From Pseudanabaena sp. Salubria-1 (GTDB lineage: Bacteria; Cyanobacteriota; Cyanobacteriia; Pseudanabaenales; Pseudanabaenaceae): a DNA stretch of 64,000 nucleotides. Shown one piece after another: positions 34,342 to 42,942 of this stretch. A program made the translations under genes and the position numbers. The stretch is from NCBI GenBank assembly GCA_023336205.1, contig JALQCR010000017.1:62001-126000 (forward strand), given 5' to 3'. The notes beneath the pieces were generated by a model, which worked only from the letters and a program-made list of their open reading frames with translations, did no database searches and had not been told where the DNA came from. The stretch's first letter is position 1; each line of letters starts with the position of its first letter.

Positions 34342-35587
34342 GGCTCTTCTGGGTTTGAGGGGATTAATGTATAATGAAGCACAAAGATAAGTGGTGACAG
34401 GTATGGACTTGTATCTAGATAGGTTGCTAAATTTACCCAACACAACCGTTGAAAGTTTTACGGAAGAAGAAAATAAAATCACCCTAAAGTTGAGATTTTT
34501 ACAGGATGAAATTACTTGTCCGCATTGTAATACGCATGGTGGAAAATTAAAACAAAATCGACCGATATTGATTCGAGATTTGTCAGTATTTGGGAAAATA
34601 GTTTATTTAAATACGCCGCGCCGCCAATTTTATTGTCAACATTGTCAAAGACATTTTACGGAAAAGTTACCCTTTGTAGACTGGGAAAGACGATACACAC
34701 AAAGGTATGAGGAGTATGTTTATCAACGAGTACAAAGTGCGAGTGTGGAGCAAGTAAGTCGAGATGAATATTTGAGTTGGGATCAAATACAAGGGATTTT
34801 CAATCACCAATTTTCTCTAAAAAAAAAGATGATTGGAAAGAAGTAAAACGAGTGAGTATTGATGAAGTGAGTAAACGCAAAGGACATAAAGACTTTGTGA
34901 CAGTCGTATCAAGTATTGACGCAGGAGCATTACTAGAAGTAATTGATAGTCATAAACAAGATGACATCATTGAAGTCCTGAAGCAGCAACCGATTGAGAT
35001 AAGGGAAAAAGTAGAGGAGGTTAGCATTGATATGTGGGGAGGCTTTCCCAAAGTTGTCAAAGAAGTATTTCCAAATGCGAAAATTGTCATCGACAGATTT
35101 CATGTTATGCAGCCACTAATCAAAGAGTTAAATCAACTGCGTCAAAAAGCTAAAATCAAGATTAAAGGTAGTCGATTTATTCTACTAAAGAACAAGGTAG
35201 ACTTAACAGAAGAAGAAAAAGTGAAGTTAGAAAATGTCTTGAAATGTTCTAAACGCTTGCGACTAGCTTATAATCTCAAAGAAGACTTTAGAAGTATTTT
35301 TGAGACTTGTAAAACTCCTGAAGAGGGTCAGAAACAATTAAAAGAATGGCTTCAAAAAGCTAAAGCTGTTTATGGCGCAGTTTTGGAAACCATTCGTAAT
35401 CATCTTGATAATATTTGTAACTACTTTTTAAATCGTACATCTAGTGGTGTGATGGAGGGACTTAATAATCGTATTAAATTAATTAAACGACAGGCTTATG
35501 GTTTTTTAAATTTTTTAAATTTTCGTTCTAGATTATTAGCTTGTCTTTCTCATTAGATTTACTTATCCCCTTAAACCCAGAAGACCC
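34342..35587 (+). mobile_element. ISL3-family element, third identical copy, 1246 bp
   Basis: Same ends as the 22782 copy. The 8-bp target duplication AAGAAAAT is at 34334-34341 and 35588-35595. It split a palindromic repeat: AACGAACCACAAGAAAAT on the left matches the rim of the 31141 palindrome, and TTTTAAAATTTGTTGC follows on the right. It lies 23 bases after the glycosyltransferase stop. Confidence 0.95.
34391..35556 (+). CDS. ISL3-family transposase in two frames (-1 slippage at A9)
   Basis: Frame one runs 34391-34846 (zinc finger and HTH); frame two runs 34777-35556 (DDE domain). They overlap, and a -1 step at the nine-A run followed by GAT near 34819 joins FSLKKK to DDWKEVKRVS, restoring an ISL3 transposase of about 388 aa. 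The protein sequence is the same as in the nested copies, so the frame break is fixed in the element and not random decay. Confidence 0.88.
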
Positions 35588-35695
35588 AAGAAAATTTTAA
35601 AATTTGTTGCAAAGCAGAACTTTTAAAAAATTTATTGACTCGAATTTGATCGCCACGTACTATAACTCCTCAAAAAATCAAATATCTTTATCTAT

Positions 35696-37702
35696 ATGCC
35701 ACAAATATTTAGCTTTGACATCTTTGATACTCTGTTCACAAGATTAGTAAGCAAACCCACTGAAATTTTTAAAATATGCGGCGATCGCGCTTTGCAATTT
35801 GGTTGGATCAATTTCTCTGCCGAAACTTTTTGTGAGATTAGAGGCAATTCTGAACAGCGATCACGTTTGTTTTATGAAGGTGGTGAAGTTAATCTAGATG
35901 AGATCTACCGTGAAATTGCGAATACTTTAGAAATTGAGGCGGAAACCATTGATAAGCTCAAAAATTTAGAATTGGAAGTTGAAGCAGAATATCTAGTGGC
36001 TGTTCCAAGAGCTTATCAACTAATTGAACAAGCAAGGCGATCTCATCCCAATGTTTTGTTCTTATCAGATATGTACTTACCCGTAACTTTTTTGGAGGAT
36101 CTCCTCAAGCAGCATGGCTTTTGGCAAGAAGGCGATCGGCTATATGTATCTTCACAATGTCGTAAATCTAAGGGTGTTGGCGATTTATTTTTAAAAGTGC
36201 TTAAGGATCTCCATTTAAGCCCGCAAGAGTTTACTCATATAGGTAATAATTGGCAGTCAGATGTAGCTAAGCCTAGCTCATTAGGTGTTAATTCTATTTA
36301 CTTTAATGACGCAAATCCTAATCGCTATGAATTAATACTCCAAAAATATGCCGATGCTACGAATGGAATTACGTCTCTATTGGCAGGTATATCTCGCTAT
36401 ACACGCCTAACCAGAGAGACACAAACACCAAAAGAATCAATCATTCGAGATATTGCAGCTTCCGTTGCTGCACCTATCTTAACTGCCTATACGATTTGGA
36501 TTTTGCAGCAGGCAAAGGCAAAGCAACTCGCCCGCATTTACTTCTTAGCAAGGGATGGGGAAATGTTGTTGCAAATCGCTAAGGAACTTGCTCCGAAGAT
36601 TTATCCAGAAGTAGAGCTGCGTTATCTCTATGTCAGTCGTCAAGCATTGAGAATGCCTGGGCTAACCAAGATTAACAAAGCTTTTTGGGAATGGATGTTT
36701 GATGATACGACTTTTTTTACAATTGATAGTCTGCTTGCCCGAATGTGTCTCGATCACCAAGCTGCAAAGCCAATTTTTGAGCCGTTGGGCTATCCCGAAG
36801 CGTCTTGGCAAAACGATTTAACGGCAAAAGAAAGAATTTCGCTACGAGCTAAATTAGAACAGCATCAACCTTTACAATCATTAGTTCTCCAAGTGGCTGA
36901 GCAGAAACGTGAAGTTTTAAAAGCTTATTTGCATCAGGAAAAAATGCTTGATGGACAGGCATTTGGCTTGGTTGATGTCGGCTGGCGTGGCAGTTTGCAA
37001 ATTTCTCTGGAAAATGCTTTTGAGATATTTGGAACTAGAAATCCTGTCGGTTTCTATTTTGCCTTGGACAAACCAACTGGTGGACTCAAACATAAAGGAG
37101 AAGCACTTGCCTTTTTCTTTAATTTAAATAACTCTGTGGGACTTCGCAATGATATCGACTATCGCTATGTGTCGGCGATGGAAGTCTTTTGTGCAGGCTG
37201 TGAGGGCACAACCCTTGAATATACTTTGCAAGCTGATGGTTCTGTAGTTCCATTGCTCAAGCATAAAAGTAATGAACCCGCTCTGGGTTGGGGTCTAAAA
37301 TCTTTTCAGCAATCTGTAGTAGCTTTTGTACGTCTTCTGGTGGAGCGATCGCCTGCTGATTTTTCTTTCGATACTTCTCCAAAATTATTGCGTGAAGCCT
37401 TAGATGAAATGTTTCTTGCATTTAATAACTCACCAACGCAACAGGAGGCAGAGGCATTCATGGATTGTCCATTTTTTGATGATCCCAATGAGCTTTATCA
37501 TTTTTATTGGGCAATGCCTTTACGCTTAGGTGATGTTATTAAATATGCGATCGCAAAACAGGATGGCTTTAATGTGCATCGCAATGCATGGAGTGAGGCA
37601 AGTCTGCAAGTTAGCTCTCCACTGGTCAAAAAATTAGTACCCTTGGCGATTATCCAACGCAAGTTGCTGAAGCGGTTAAAAAAATTGCTTTTGCCCAAAT
37701 AA
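35696..37702 (+). CDS. HAD-superfamily hydrolase with large C-terminal domain (COG5610-like)
   Basis: A 668-aa protein. Residues 1-~210 are a HAD phosphatase-like domain: FDIFDTL with nucleophile D8, LSDMYLP for motif II, and HIGNNWQSDV for the metal-binding motif. The C-terminal ~450 residues include IYFLARDGEMLLQIA and LRYLYVSRQALRMPG, seen in predicted HAD proteins of surface-polysaccharide loci. The substrate is unknown. It lies downstream of a glycosyltransferase from which it has been separated by an IS; the original spacing would be about 120 bases, so they may once have been one operon. Confidence 0.75.
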   Translation: MPQIFSFDIFDTLFTRLVSKPTEIFKICGDRALQFGWINFSAETFCEIRGNSEQRSRLFYEGGEVNLDEIYREIANTLEIEAETIDKLKNLELEVEAEYLVAVPRAYQLIEQARRSHPNVLFLSDMYLPVTFLEDLLKQHGFWQEGDRLYVSSQCRKSKGVGDLFLKVLKDLHLSPQEFTHIGNNWQSDVAKPSSLGVNSIYFNDANPNRYELILQKYADATNGITSLLAGISRYTRLTRETQTPKESIIRDIAASVAAPILTAYTIWILQQAKAKQLARIYFLARDGEMLLQIAKELAPKIYPEVELRYLYVSRQALRMPGLTKINKAFWEWMFDDTTFFTIDSLLARMCLDHQAAKPIFEPLGYPEASWQNDLTAKERISLRAKLEQHQPLQSLVLQVAEQKREVLKAYLHQEKMLDGQAFGLVDVGWRGSLQISLENAFEIFGTRNPVGFYFALDKPTGGLKHKGEALAFFFNLNNSVGLRNDIDYRYVSAMEVFCAGCEGTTLEYTLQADGSVVPLLKHKSNEPALGWGLKSFQQSVVAFVRLLVERSPADFSFDTSPKLLREALDEMFLAFNNSPTQQEAEAFMDCPFFDDPNELYHFYWAMPLRLGDVIKYAIAKQDGFNVHRNAWSEASLQVSSPLVKKLVPLAIIQRKLLKRLKKLLLPK

Positions 37703-37706
37703 TTAG

Positions 37707-37749
37707 CCCAATAAGTAAGGTTGACGTAGCCCACCTTACTTATTGGGTT
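37707..37749 (+). terminator. hairpin after the HAD gene
   Basis: CCCAATAAGTAAGGT (37707-37721) pairs with ACCTTACTTATTGGG (37733-37747) across an unpaired 11-base loop, then TTTT. It begins just after the stop at 37702 and carries the CCCAATA/TATTGGG rim. Confidence 0.75.
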
Positions 37750-37777
37750 TTAGCCAGAAGCATTGTAAAATTTGGTT

Positions 37778-38908
37778 ATGAGTGTATCGAGTCAAAATAA
37801 AATTATTGAACCAGCCCTTGCTGCGGTAAAGCAACGCCTAGAATCAGGTGGTGCATTGCTTCCAGATTCCCCTGAGAACTTGCTAGAGGTTGTTGGCATC
37901 CTCAAAAGCTATGGTGTCGTGCTGGGTGAATATTATCGGAATCTCACCTATATTTCTGAGCATCAGTTTCTCGTGTTTTTCCCATTTTTTAAGTTTTTTA
38001 ATGGTGATTTCTCCTTAAATAAACTCGGTCGCCATTGGTGGCACGATCGAATCAATTTTGAATTTGCTGAATATTGCATGAAAGCAATGTTTTGGCATGG
38101 TGGTGGCGGTCTAGATGCATATTTAGACTCCGAAGAATTTAAAAAACTTGCCAAGTTAGCGATCGCTGCCAAAGTTGGTAGGAATCCATTTACGGCGTTG
38201 ATGAATCAATTATTTCCAGATTTTTTGCTAGAGCAGGTGCGATTAATGACCTACTACAGTGCTCTGGGGTATTTTTGGTCGTTTATGTCGCCGCTGTTTC
38301 TAGACTTAAGCGATCGCTATGATCGTGGTGAAATTAAAAGCATTCCCGATGTCGTTCAGCATGTTCAAAATGGGCTAGTTGCAGCTGCTAGTGTGCCTTA
38401 TATTTATAAAGTATCAATCAATGGCAAAGATTACGAAATCGTACCTGCATCAGCAAATTTGACATTCTTAATGGATACAGCAGTACCCTATGTGGAGGCT
38501 GTATTTTTCCGATCTTTTCCATTTCGCGGCACGGTCTCCTACAATGCCCAAGCGCATCAAATTTCTACGGAAATTTCGCAATTCAATTATGGTGTACTAT
38601 ACGCCGATCATCTACCTGTAGGCGGTGCAGGGATTCCACCCACATTGCTGATGCAAGATATGCGACATTTTTTGCCAGACTATTTGCACGAGATTTACAA
38701 AAAAGGCGATCGCGGTGAAGAGGATTTACTGGTCAAGATTTGTCTTTCTTTCCAAAAGTCGATGTTTTGCGTAACTACAGCCGCTCTGCGTGGTTTAGCG
38801 CCCCATGCATTGGAAACTGAAGATCCTCAAGAAAAGCAAGCCAATGACAAATTTCTTGCTCCTTTTTTAGATCGTCTATCGCGATCGCGTTTATATACAA
38901 TGCAGTAA
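37778..38908 (+). CDS. CO2 hydration protein (ChpX/ChpY, CupA/CupB family)
   Basis: This family (TIGR01964-type) couples to specialised NDH-1 complexes that convert CO2 to bicarbonate at the thylakoid. The 376-aa sequence shows SYGVVLGEYYRNLTYISEHQ, GGDFSLNKLGRHWWHDRINF and FRGTVSYNAQAHQISTEISQ, with SFMSPLFLDLSDRYD in the middle. It stands alone here, whereas CupA homologs usually follow ndhF3-ndhD3. Since an ndhF-ndhD pair is at 60.6 kb, this copy is more likely the constitutive CupB/ChpX type, but that is inference. Start ATG at 37778 is preferred over the TTG two codons before. Confidence 0.85.
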   Translation: MSVSSQNKIIEPALAAVKQRLESGGALLPDSPENLLEVVGILKSYGVVLGEYYRNLTYISEHQFLVFFPFFKFFNGDFSLNKLGRHWWHDRINFEFAEYCMKAMFWHGGGGLDAYLDSEEFKKLAKLAIAAKVGRNPFTALMNQLFPDFLLEQVRLMTYYSALGYFWSFMSPLFLDLSDRYDRGEIKSIPDVVQHVQNGLVAAASVPYIYKVSINGKDYEIVPASANLTFLMDTAVPYVEAVFFRSFPFRGTVSYNAQAHQISTEISQFNYGVLYADHLPVGGAGIPPTLLMQDMRHFLPDYLHEIYKKGDRGEEDLLVKICLSFQKSMFCVTTAALRGLAPHALETEDPQEKQANDKFLAPFLDRLSRSRLYTMQ

Positions 38909-38948
38909 AGAAAATAGCGGCGCTAAGCGCCGCTATTTTCTTTACTGC
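38902..38948. terminator. 22-bp perfect bidirectional hairpin between chp and devC
   Basis: GCAGTAAAGAAAATAGCGGC and its exact complement, centre GGCGC-taa-GCGCC. It overlaps the stop of the CO2 hydration gene and ends ten bases before the convergent devC stop, so it can terminate both. Confidence 0.88.
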
Positions 38949-38957
38949 TTGATCTCA

Positions 38958-40343
38958 CTAGCCGAAGATTTCCGCAGGATCGGCAGATTGAACTTTGCGT
39001 AGTGATATCGCTCCAGAAATCACACACATAAATATCGTTAATATCATGACTGGAATCGCCTTGTCCCAAATATATAGAGGCAATAGTGTTGCATTTTTAG
39101 TAAGGTTATACAGAAAGAAAGAAATTCCTAATCCTGGGATGAAGCCTAAAATCGATAGGGCAAAAGCTTCTTGAATTACAACTTGAGCTAAATATAGATT
39201 GCCATATCCCATAGCTTTGAGAGTTGCATATTCCGCAAGATGATCGGAAACATCAGTATAAAGAATCTGATAGACAATCACGATCCCCACAATGAAACCC
39301 ATCACAGTTCCAAGAGTGAAAATAAAGCCGATCGCAGTGCTTTTTTGCCAATAGCCTTTCTCAAAGTCAATATAGCCTTGGATAGTCAAGATTCTTGTAT
39401 CATCGATTGCTGCATCCTCTGTCTTTTTAAGATCTTCAACTGTCAAATCAGATTTGGAAATCACTACTTTGTTCTTATCTTCTTCACTAGTGATTTTGCC
39501 ATCTGCACCGATCTTCTCTTGATATAAACTCCGAATTCGTTTGCCATCGGGTTGTAATTTTTCACGCGGCAAAACTACTTTGTCACTGGGCTGACTAAGG
39601 ATAAAGTTTCGCATCGCTTCATAGGGAGATGCGTCAGGTTTTAAATTAACCAAACCTACATTAATTAATCCTGCACGTCGATTATCAAAAATTCTTAGGA
39701 AGTTAGTGTCACTAGTAATCATTGCGCCATCGGCGGCAAAAGATGCTCCTAGCTCAAATAATCCGCCTATTGTCAGTTTGCGATTAGCAACTTCACGGCT
39801 GACCAATTTATTGCAGACAAAAGCTTCATCATTAAATTGGGATTTTAAGGCTAAGGTGCCACATTCGCCAACAATTGGGCCGAATTCCGCACGAGAGGCG
39901 CGATCGAATAGAACTACGTCTTGAGTTTTAACGCGATCGATATTTGATATGGAACCTGGCATCTTAAAAACCTTAGCATCAGGATTTGCGCCTAAGACGA
40001 GAATGTTGCGAGTTTGTCCAGCAGGATCTTCTTTGATTTTCCATGCGCCAATGCCAATGTAAAGAGGATTTACAGAAGCGACTTCTTTCATTCCTAAAGC
40101 TTGATATAAACGACGCTGAGAGAAGTTCCGCATCCCTACTAAATTAGTAGATTGAGGGCTGATCATCACTAAATCACCCACTAAATTACTTTGTAGTCGA
40201 ATTGCACTGTTAAATAGAGCATCGCGGAATCCTAATTGCAAAAACATTAAGACCACCGCAAATGTAATTCCTGCGATCGCAACTAGTAGACGGCTTTTTT
40301 CGTAAGTAAGTTGTAGCCAAGCAAGAGGTACGGCAAAAATCAT
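38958..40343 (-). CDS. devC: DevC-family ABC transporter permease
   Basis: DevC is the inner-membrane permease of the DevBCA exporter, which in heterocyst-forming cyanobacteria exports glycolipids. The first helix region PLAWLQLTYEKSRLLVAIAGITFA, a large periplasmic domain, and the three C-terminal FtsX-type helices (IGFIFTLGTVMGFIVGIVIVY) are visible. At 461 aa it is longer than the usual ~385 aa; about 70 extra residues lie in the periplasmic part around EKIGADGKITSEEDKNK. It is 60 bases downstream of devB. No devA ATPase gene is beside it. Confidence 0.88.
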   Translation of the reverse strand: MIFAVPLAWLQLTYEKSRLLVAIAGITFAVVLMFLQLGFRDALFNSAIRLQSNLVGDLVMISPQSTNLVGMRNFSQRRLYQALGMKEVASVNPLYIGIGAWKIKEDPAGQTRNILVLGANPDAKVFKMPGSISNIDRVKTQDVVLFDRASRAEFGPIVGECGTLALKSQFNDEAFVCNKLVSREVANRKLTIGGLFELGASFAADGAMITSDTNFLRIFDNRRAGLINVGLVNLKPDASPYEAMRNFILSQPSDKVVLPREKLQPDGKRIRSLYQEKIGADGKITSEEDKNKVVISKSDLTVEDLKKTEDAAIDDTRILTIQGYIDFEKGYWQKSTAIGFIFTLGTVMGFIVGIVIVYQILYTDVSDHLAEYATLKAMGYGNLYLAQVVIQEAFALSILGFIPGLGISFFLYNLTKNATLLPLYIWDKAIPVMILTIFMCVISGAISLRKVQSADPAEIFG

Positions 40344-40403
40344 AAATTCATCTAGCGATTAAAAAAAATATTTGAAAGTTAATGAGCGCGATTTGCGCTT
40401 TCA

Positions 40404-41660
40404 TTAGCTTTCAATCTTGACTCTGACTTGCAAATTGGTAAGCCCTGCAACCTTTTTACTGTCATCTAACTTGATCTTGACTTCGATAATCCGCACATCA
40501 GTTTTGGCGGCTGGGTCAGTTCCGAGAACATCATTTTTGGCAATCCGTAAACCAATGCGATCGACTTTGCCCGTAATCAGACCTTCAAAAGCTTCACTCT
40601 CAATCGTGGCAGTCTGTCCAACCTTGATTTTGCCGATATCAGTCTCATAGATTTCTGCAACTACATACATCTGACTAGTATTGCCAAGATCCATAACTCC
40701 ATTTGTCTGGCTGACGACTTCACCAGTTTTAGAGTTGATTTTAAGAACTTGTCCATCAATCGGAGCACGAACTTGAGCTAGATCAAGATCAACTTCTGCT
40801 TTTTTGACATTGACCATTGCAGTTTGTAGTTGAGCTTCAGCAAACTGGATATCAGTTGGACGGACTTCTCTAACGCTGATGAGTAATCCTTCTGATTGTT
40901 TTATCTGAAACGCAGCCTGTTGAATTTGTTGTTGTGATTGTAGAAGTTGCCCTTCCAGAGTGATGACTTTGAGTTTGTAAGCATCAAGTAGAGAATCGGA
41001 AATTGCCCCCTCTTGTTGCAATTTCTGAAACCGCTTATATTCCCCATTTGCAATCTCAAGCTCTGCTTGAATTCTTTTAGCATTTACGACAAGAGCATTA
41101 GTATTTGCCTTTGCAGCTTCGACATTACCAGCTTGAGCTGCAATATCACCGCTTTTTGCGCCTGCGCGAACTCTAGCAAGATTGCGATCGCTTTCTTGAG
41201 CTTGACTTTGAGCTTGGAGTAATGTAGCCACAGAGCGATCGTAACTGTCGAGAATGGCGATCACTTGTCCCTGTTTGACAACATCTCCTTCTTTGACCAT
41301 CAATTTCACAATGCGCGATGTCCCCAGCGCTGAGGGTGAGGCAACTTTGATGACTTCTCCTTGTGGCTCTAAGCGCCCTAATGCACTGATGGCTTTTGGC
41401 TGATCTTTGGTGCTGGTATTAGTTGCTGGTGTAGCCGTGGGGTTACTGCTAAAGCGTCCGATCACAAACCAAATACTCACGCCCAGTGCGGCTAAGGCAA
41501 GTGCGATCGCAGGGATTAAAAATTTGTTTGAGCTTTTGGAGCCTAGGGCATTTTTCATATTGCTAGGTTGATTTCTGGCAGAGGTGCTGGGTGTATCTCT
41601 CATATTACTGATTTCCGTAGACGTTTCTACCTGTTTGTCCGCCTGTTCATCTACTTGCAT
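40404..41660 (-). CDS. devB: DevB-family membrane fusion protein (HlyD-like)
   Basis: DevB is the periplasmic adaptor of a DevBCA-type exporter. ATG at 41660 gives 418 aa. A long hydrophilic Ser/Asn/Gln-rich tail precedes one membrane helix (LIPAIALALAALGVSIWFVI). The biotinyl-lipoyl domain ISALGRLEPQGEVIKVA, a coiled-coil hairpin (residues about 140-260) and the closing RAPIDGQVLKINSKTGEVV follow. An in-frame GTG 20 codons upstream is possible but has no ribosome site. It forms an operon with devC. Confidence 0.88.
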   Translation of the reverse strand: MQVDEQADKQVETSTEISNMRDTPSTSARNQPSNMKNALGSKSSNKFLIPAIALALAALGVSIWFVIGRFSSNPTATPATNTSTKDQPKAISALGRLEPQGEVIKVASPSALGTSRIVKLMVKEGDVVKQGQVIAILDSYDRSVATLLQAQSQAQESDRNLARVRAGAKSGDIAAQAGNVEAAKANTNALVVNAKRIQAELEIANGEYKRFQKLQQEGAISDSLLDAYKLKVITLEGQLLQSQQQIQQAAFQIKQSEGLLISVREVRPTDIQFAEAQLQTAMVNVKKAEVDLDLAQVRAPIDGQVLKINSKTGEVVSQTNGVMDLGNTSQMYVVAEIYETDIGKIKVGQTATIESEAFEGLITGKVDRIGLRIAKNDVLGTDPAAKTDVRIIEVKIKLDDSKKVAGLTNLQVRVKIES

Positions 41661-42086
41661 ATGCTCTTTGCCTCTATATACTTCAAACCAGATTTTAAAA
41701 ACTAGCCAATAGTTTACCAAGCTATAACAGTTTGTCTATGCTTGGGGCATCCTACATTAGCGCTAACTTCGTAAGGCAAATCTAACAATTTTTCAGGATA
41801 AGGCGCTTACTTCTTTGTTTTTATGTGGGAGATCGCAAAAATCCTAGTTTTACAAGTAAGCTGCGATCGCGAAAATCTTAAATTTTACAAGACAACTTGA
41901 CGATCGCTATTTTATCCCAAAGCACAAAATGACGTTGCCATTTTATGCTTTTAAAACCCTTGCTTGGTTTGGTTTCTAACTTCCTAAAGTGTCGCTGCAC
42001 TTTCGGAGGTTGGCATTAGAGGGGATTGAGGTGATCTATTTTTTTGATGTAAAATTAAGAAAGACAAATCATTGACGTTGAAAGCT
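41661..42086. other. intergenic interval upstream of devB and the PIN module
   Basis: No convincing gene. Contains several GCGATCGC or GATCGC sites and a weak palindrome, CCTAAAGTGTCGCTGCACTTTCGGAGG at 41981-42007. It must hold the divergent promoters of devB and the toxin-antitoxin pair, but no clear -35/-10 pair stands out. Confidence 0.6.
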
Positions 42087-42308
42087 ATGATCCAACTCCC
42101 AATAACCCTAGATCAGCTTATTCTCACGGTACAGCAGTTACAACCTAGCGATCGCGCACAAGTAGCGAGAGCCTTAATTCAAATAGAACTAAAATTAGAT
42201 CTAAAAGCTTTACTTGAAGAACTTTATAAACAACCGCCTATAGATGAAATTACGGACAGTGAGATTATGAATGAAATCAAAGCTGTACGTCAGCAAGCAA
42301 AAAAATAG
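42087..42308 (+). CDS. putative antitoxin of PIN-domain module
   Basis: A 73-aa acidic protein immediately before a PIN-domain toxin. It has a helical N-terminus (LDQLILTVQQLQPSDRAQVA) and an acidic tail (PPIDEITDSEIMNEIKAVRQ). Similar short proteins accompany COG1569-type PIN toxins in cyanobacteria. ATG at 42087 is preferred over a TTG five codons upstream. The stop is two bases from the toxin start, so they are co-translated. Confidence 0.75.
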   Translation: MIQLPITLDQLILTVQQLQPSDRAQVARALIQIELKLDLKALLEELYKQPPIDEITDSEIMNEIKAVRQQAKK

Positions 42309-42310
42309 AT

Positions 42311-42748
42311 ATGACATTGAGAGTGGTCATAGATACCAATATTTGGATTCGCATCTTATTGAGAGGAAGAGTTACACTTCCAATATTGGAAGCATTTAAT
42401 GCAGACAAATTTCAATTGATCATGAGTCAAGTCCTTTTGGATGAATTTTATCAAGTTTGGAACCGACCTAGGCTAAGGAAAAATATTGATCTAAATCAAG
42501 CTCTTCGGCTAGAGCAGCAGTTAAGAAATCGTTCAATCTGGATTGAACCAACAACAATTCCTCCTCATTGTCGAGATCCCAAAGATTTACCAGTATTAGC
42601 TACAGCAATTGATGGGAAAGCAAAGATTATCTTGTCGGGGGATGATGATTTACGGGCTGATGAAGCTTTGAGAGTGGCAATGGAATTATATTCTATCAAG
42701 CTATTAGGAGTTAATTCTTTTCTGAAATATTTAGAGAAGTTCAATTAA
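42311..42748 (+). CDS. PIN-domain toxin (COG1569-like)
   Basis: A 145-aa PIN-fold ribonuclease. The acidic residues of the active site are seen in VVIDTNIWI (D8 region), LLDEFYQVW (E), HCRDPKDLPVLATAI (D...D) and LSGDDDLRA. This matches the putative toxin family with a RxxxxL...DTN start. Together with the 73-aa gene it forms a type II toxin-antitoxin operon. The RNA target is not predictable. Confidence 0.85.
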   Translation: MTLRVVIDTNIWIRILLRGRVTLPILEAFNADKFQLIMSQVLLDEFYQVWNRPRLRKNIDLNQALRLEQQLRNRSIWIEPTTIPPHCRDPKDLPVLATAIDGKAKIILSGDDDLRADEALRVAMELYSIKLLGVNSFLKYLEKFN

Positions 42749-42942
42749 AGTAATCGTGGTTTGACTTGAGATTGATAATATGATCGCTATTTCAGAAATG
42801 TATAAGCGATCGCAAAAAAACTAATTTTCAAAAATCAACACGCGATCGCCTATATCTCATATCCAATAAAGATGGTAAAATAGCCTCAGCAGAAAGGTTT
42901 GTCAGTTTTAATTGCGGTGCGATCGCGTATGGAGTCAACATT

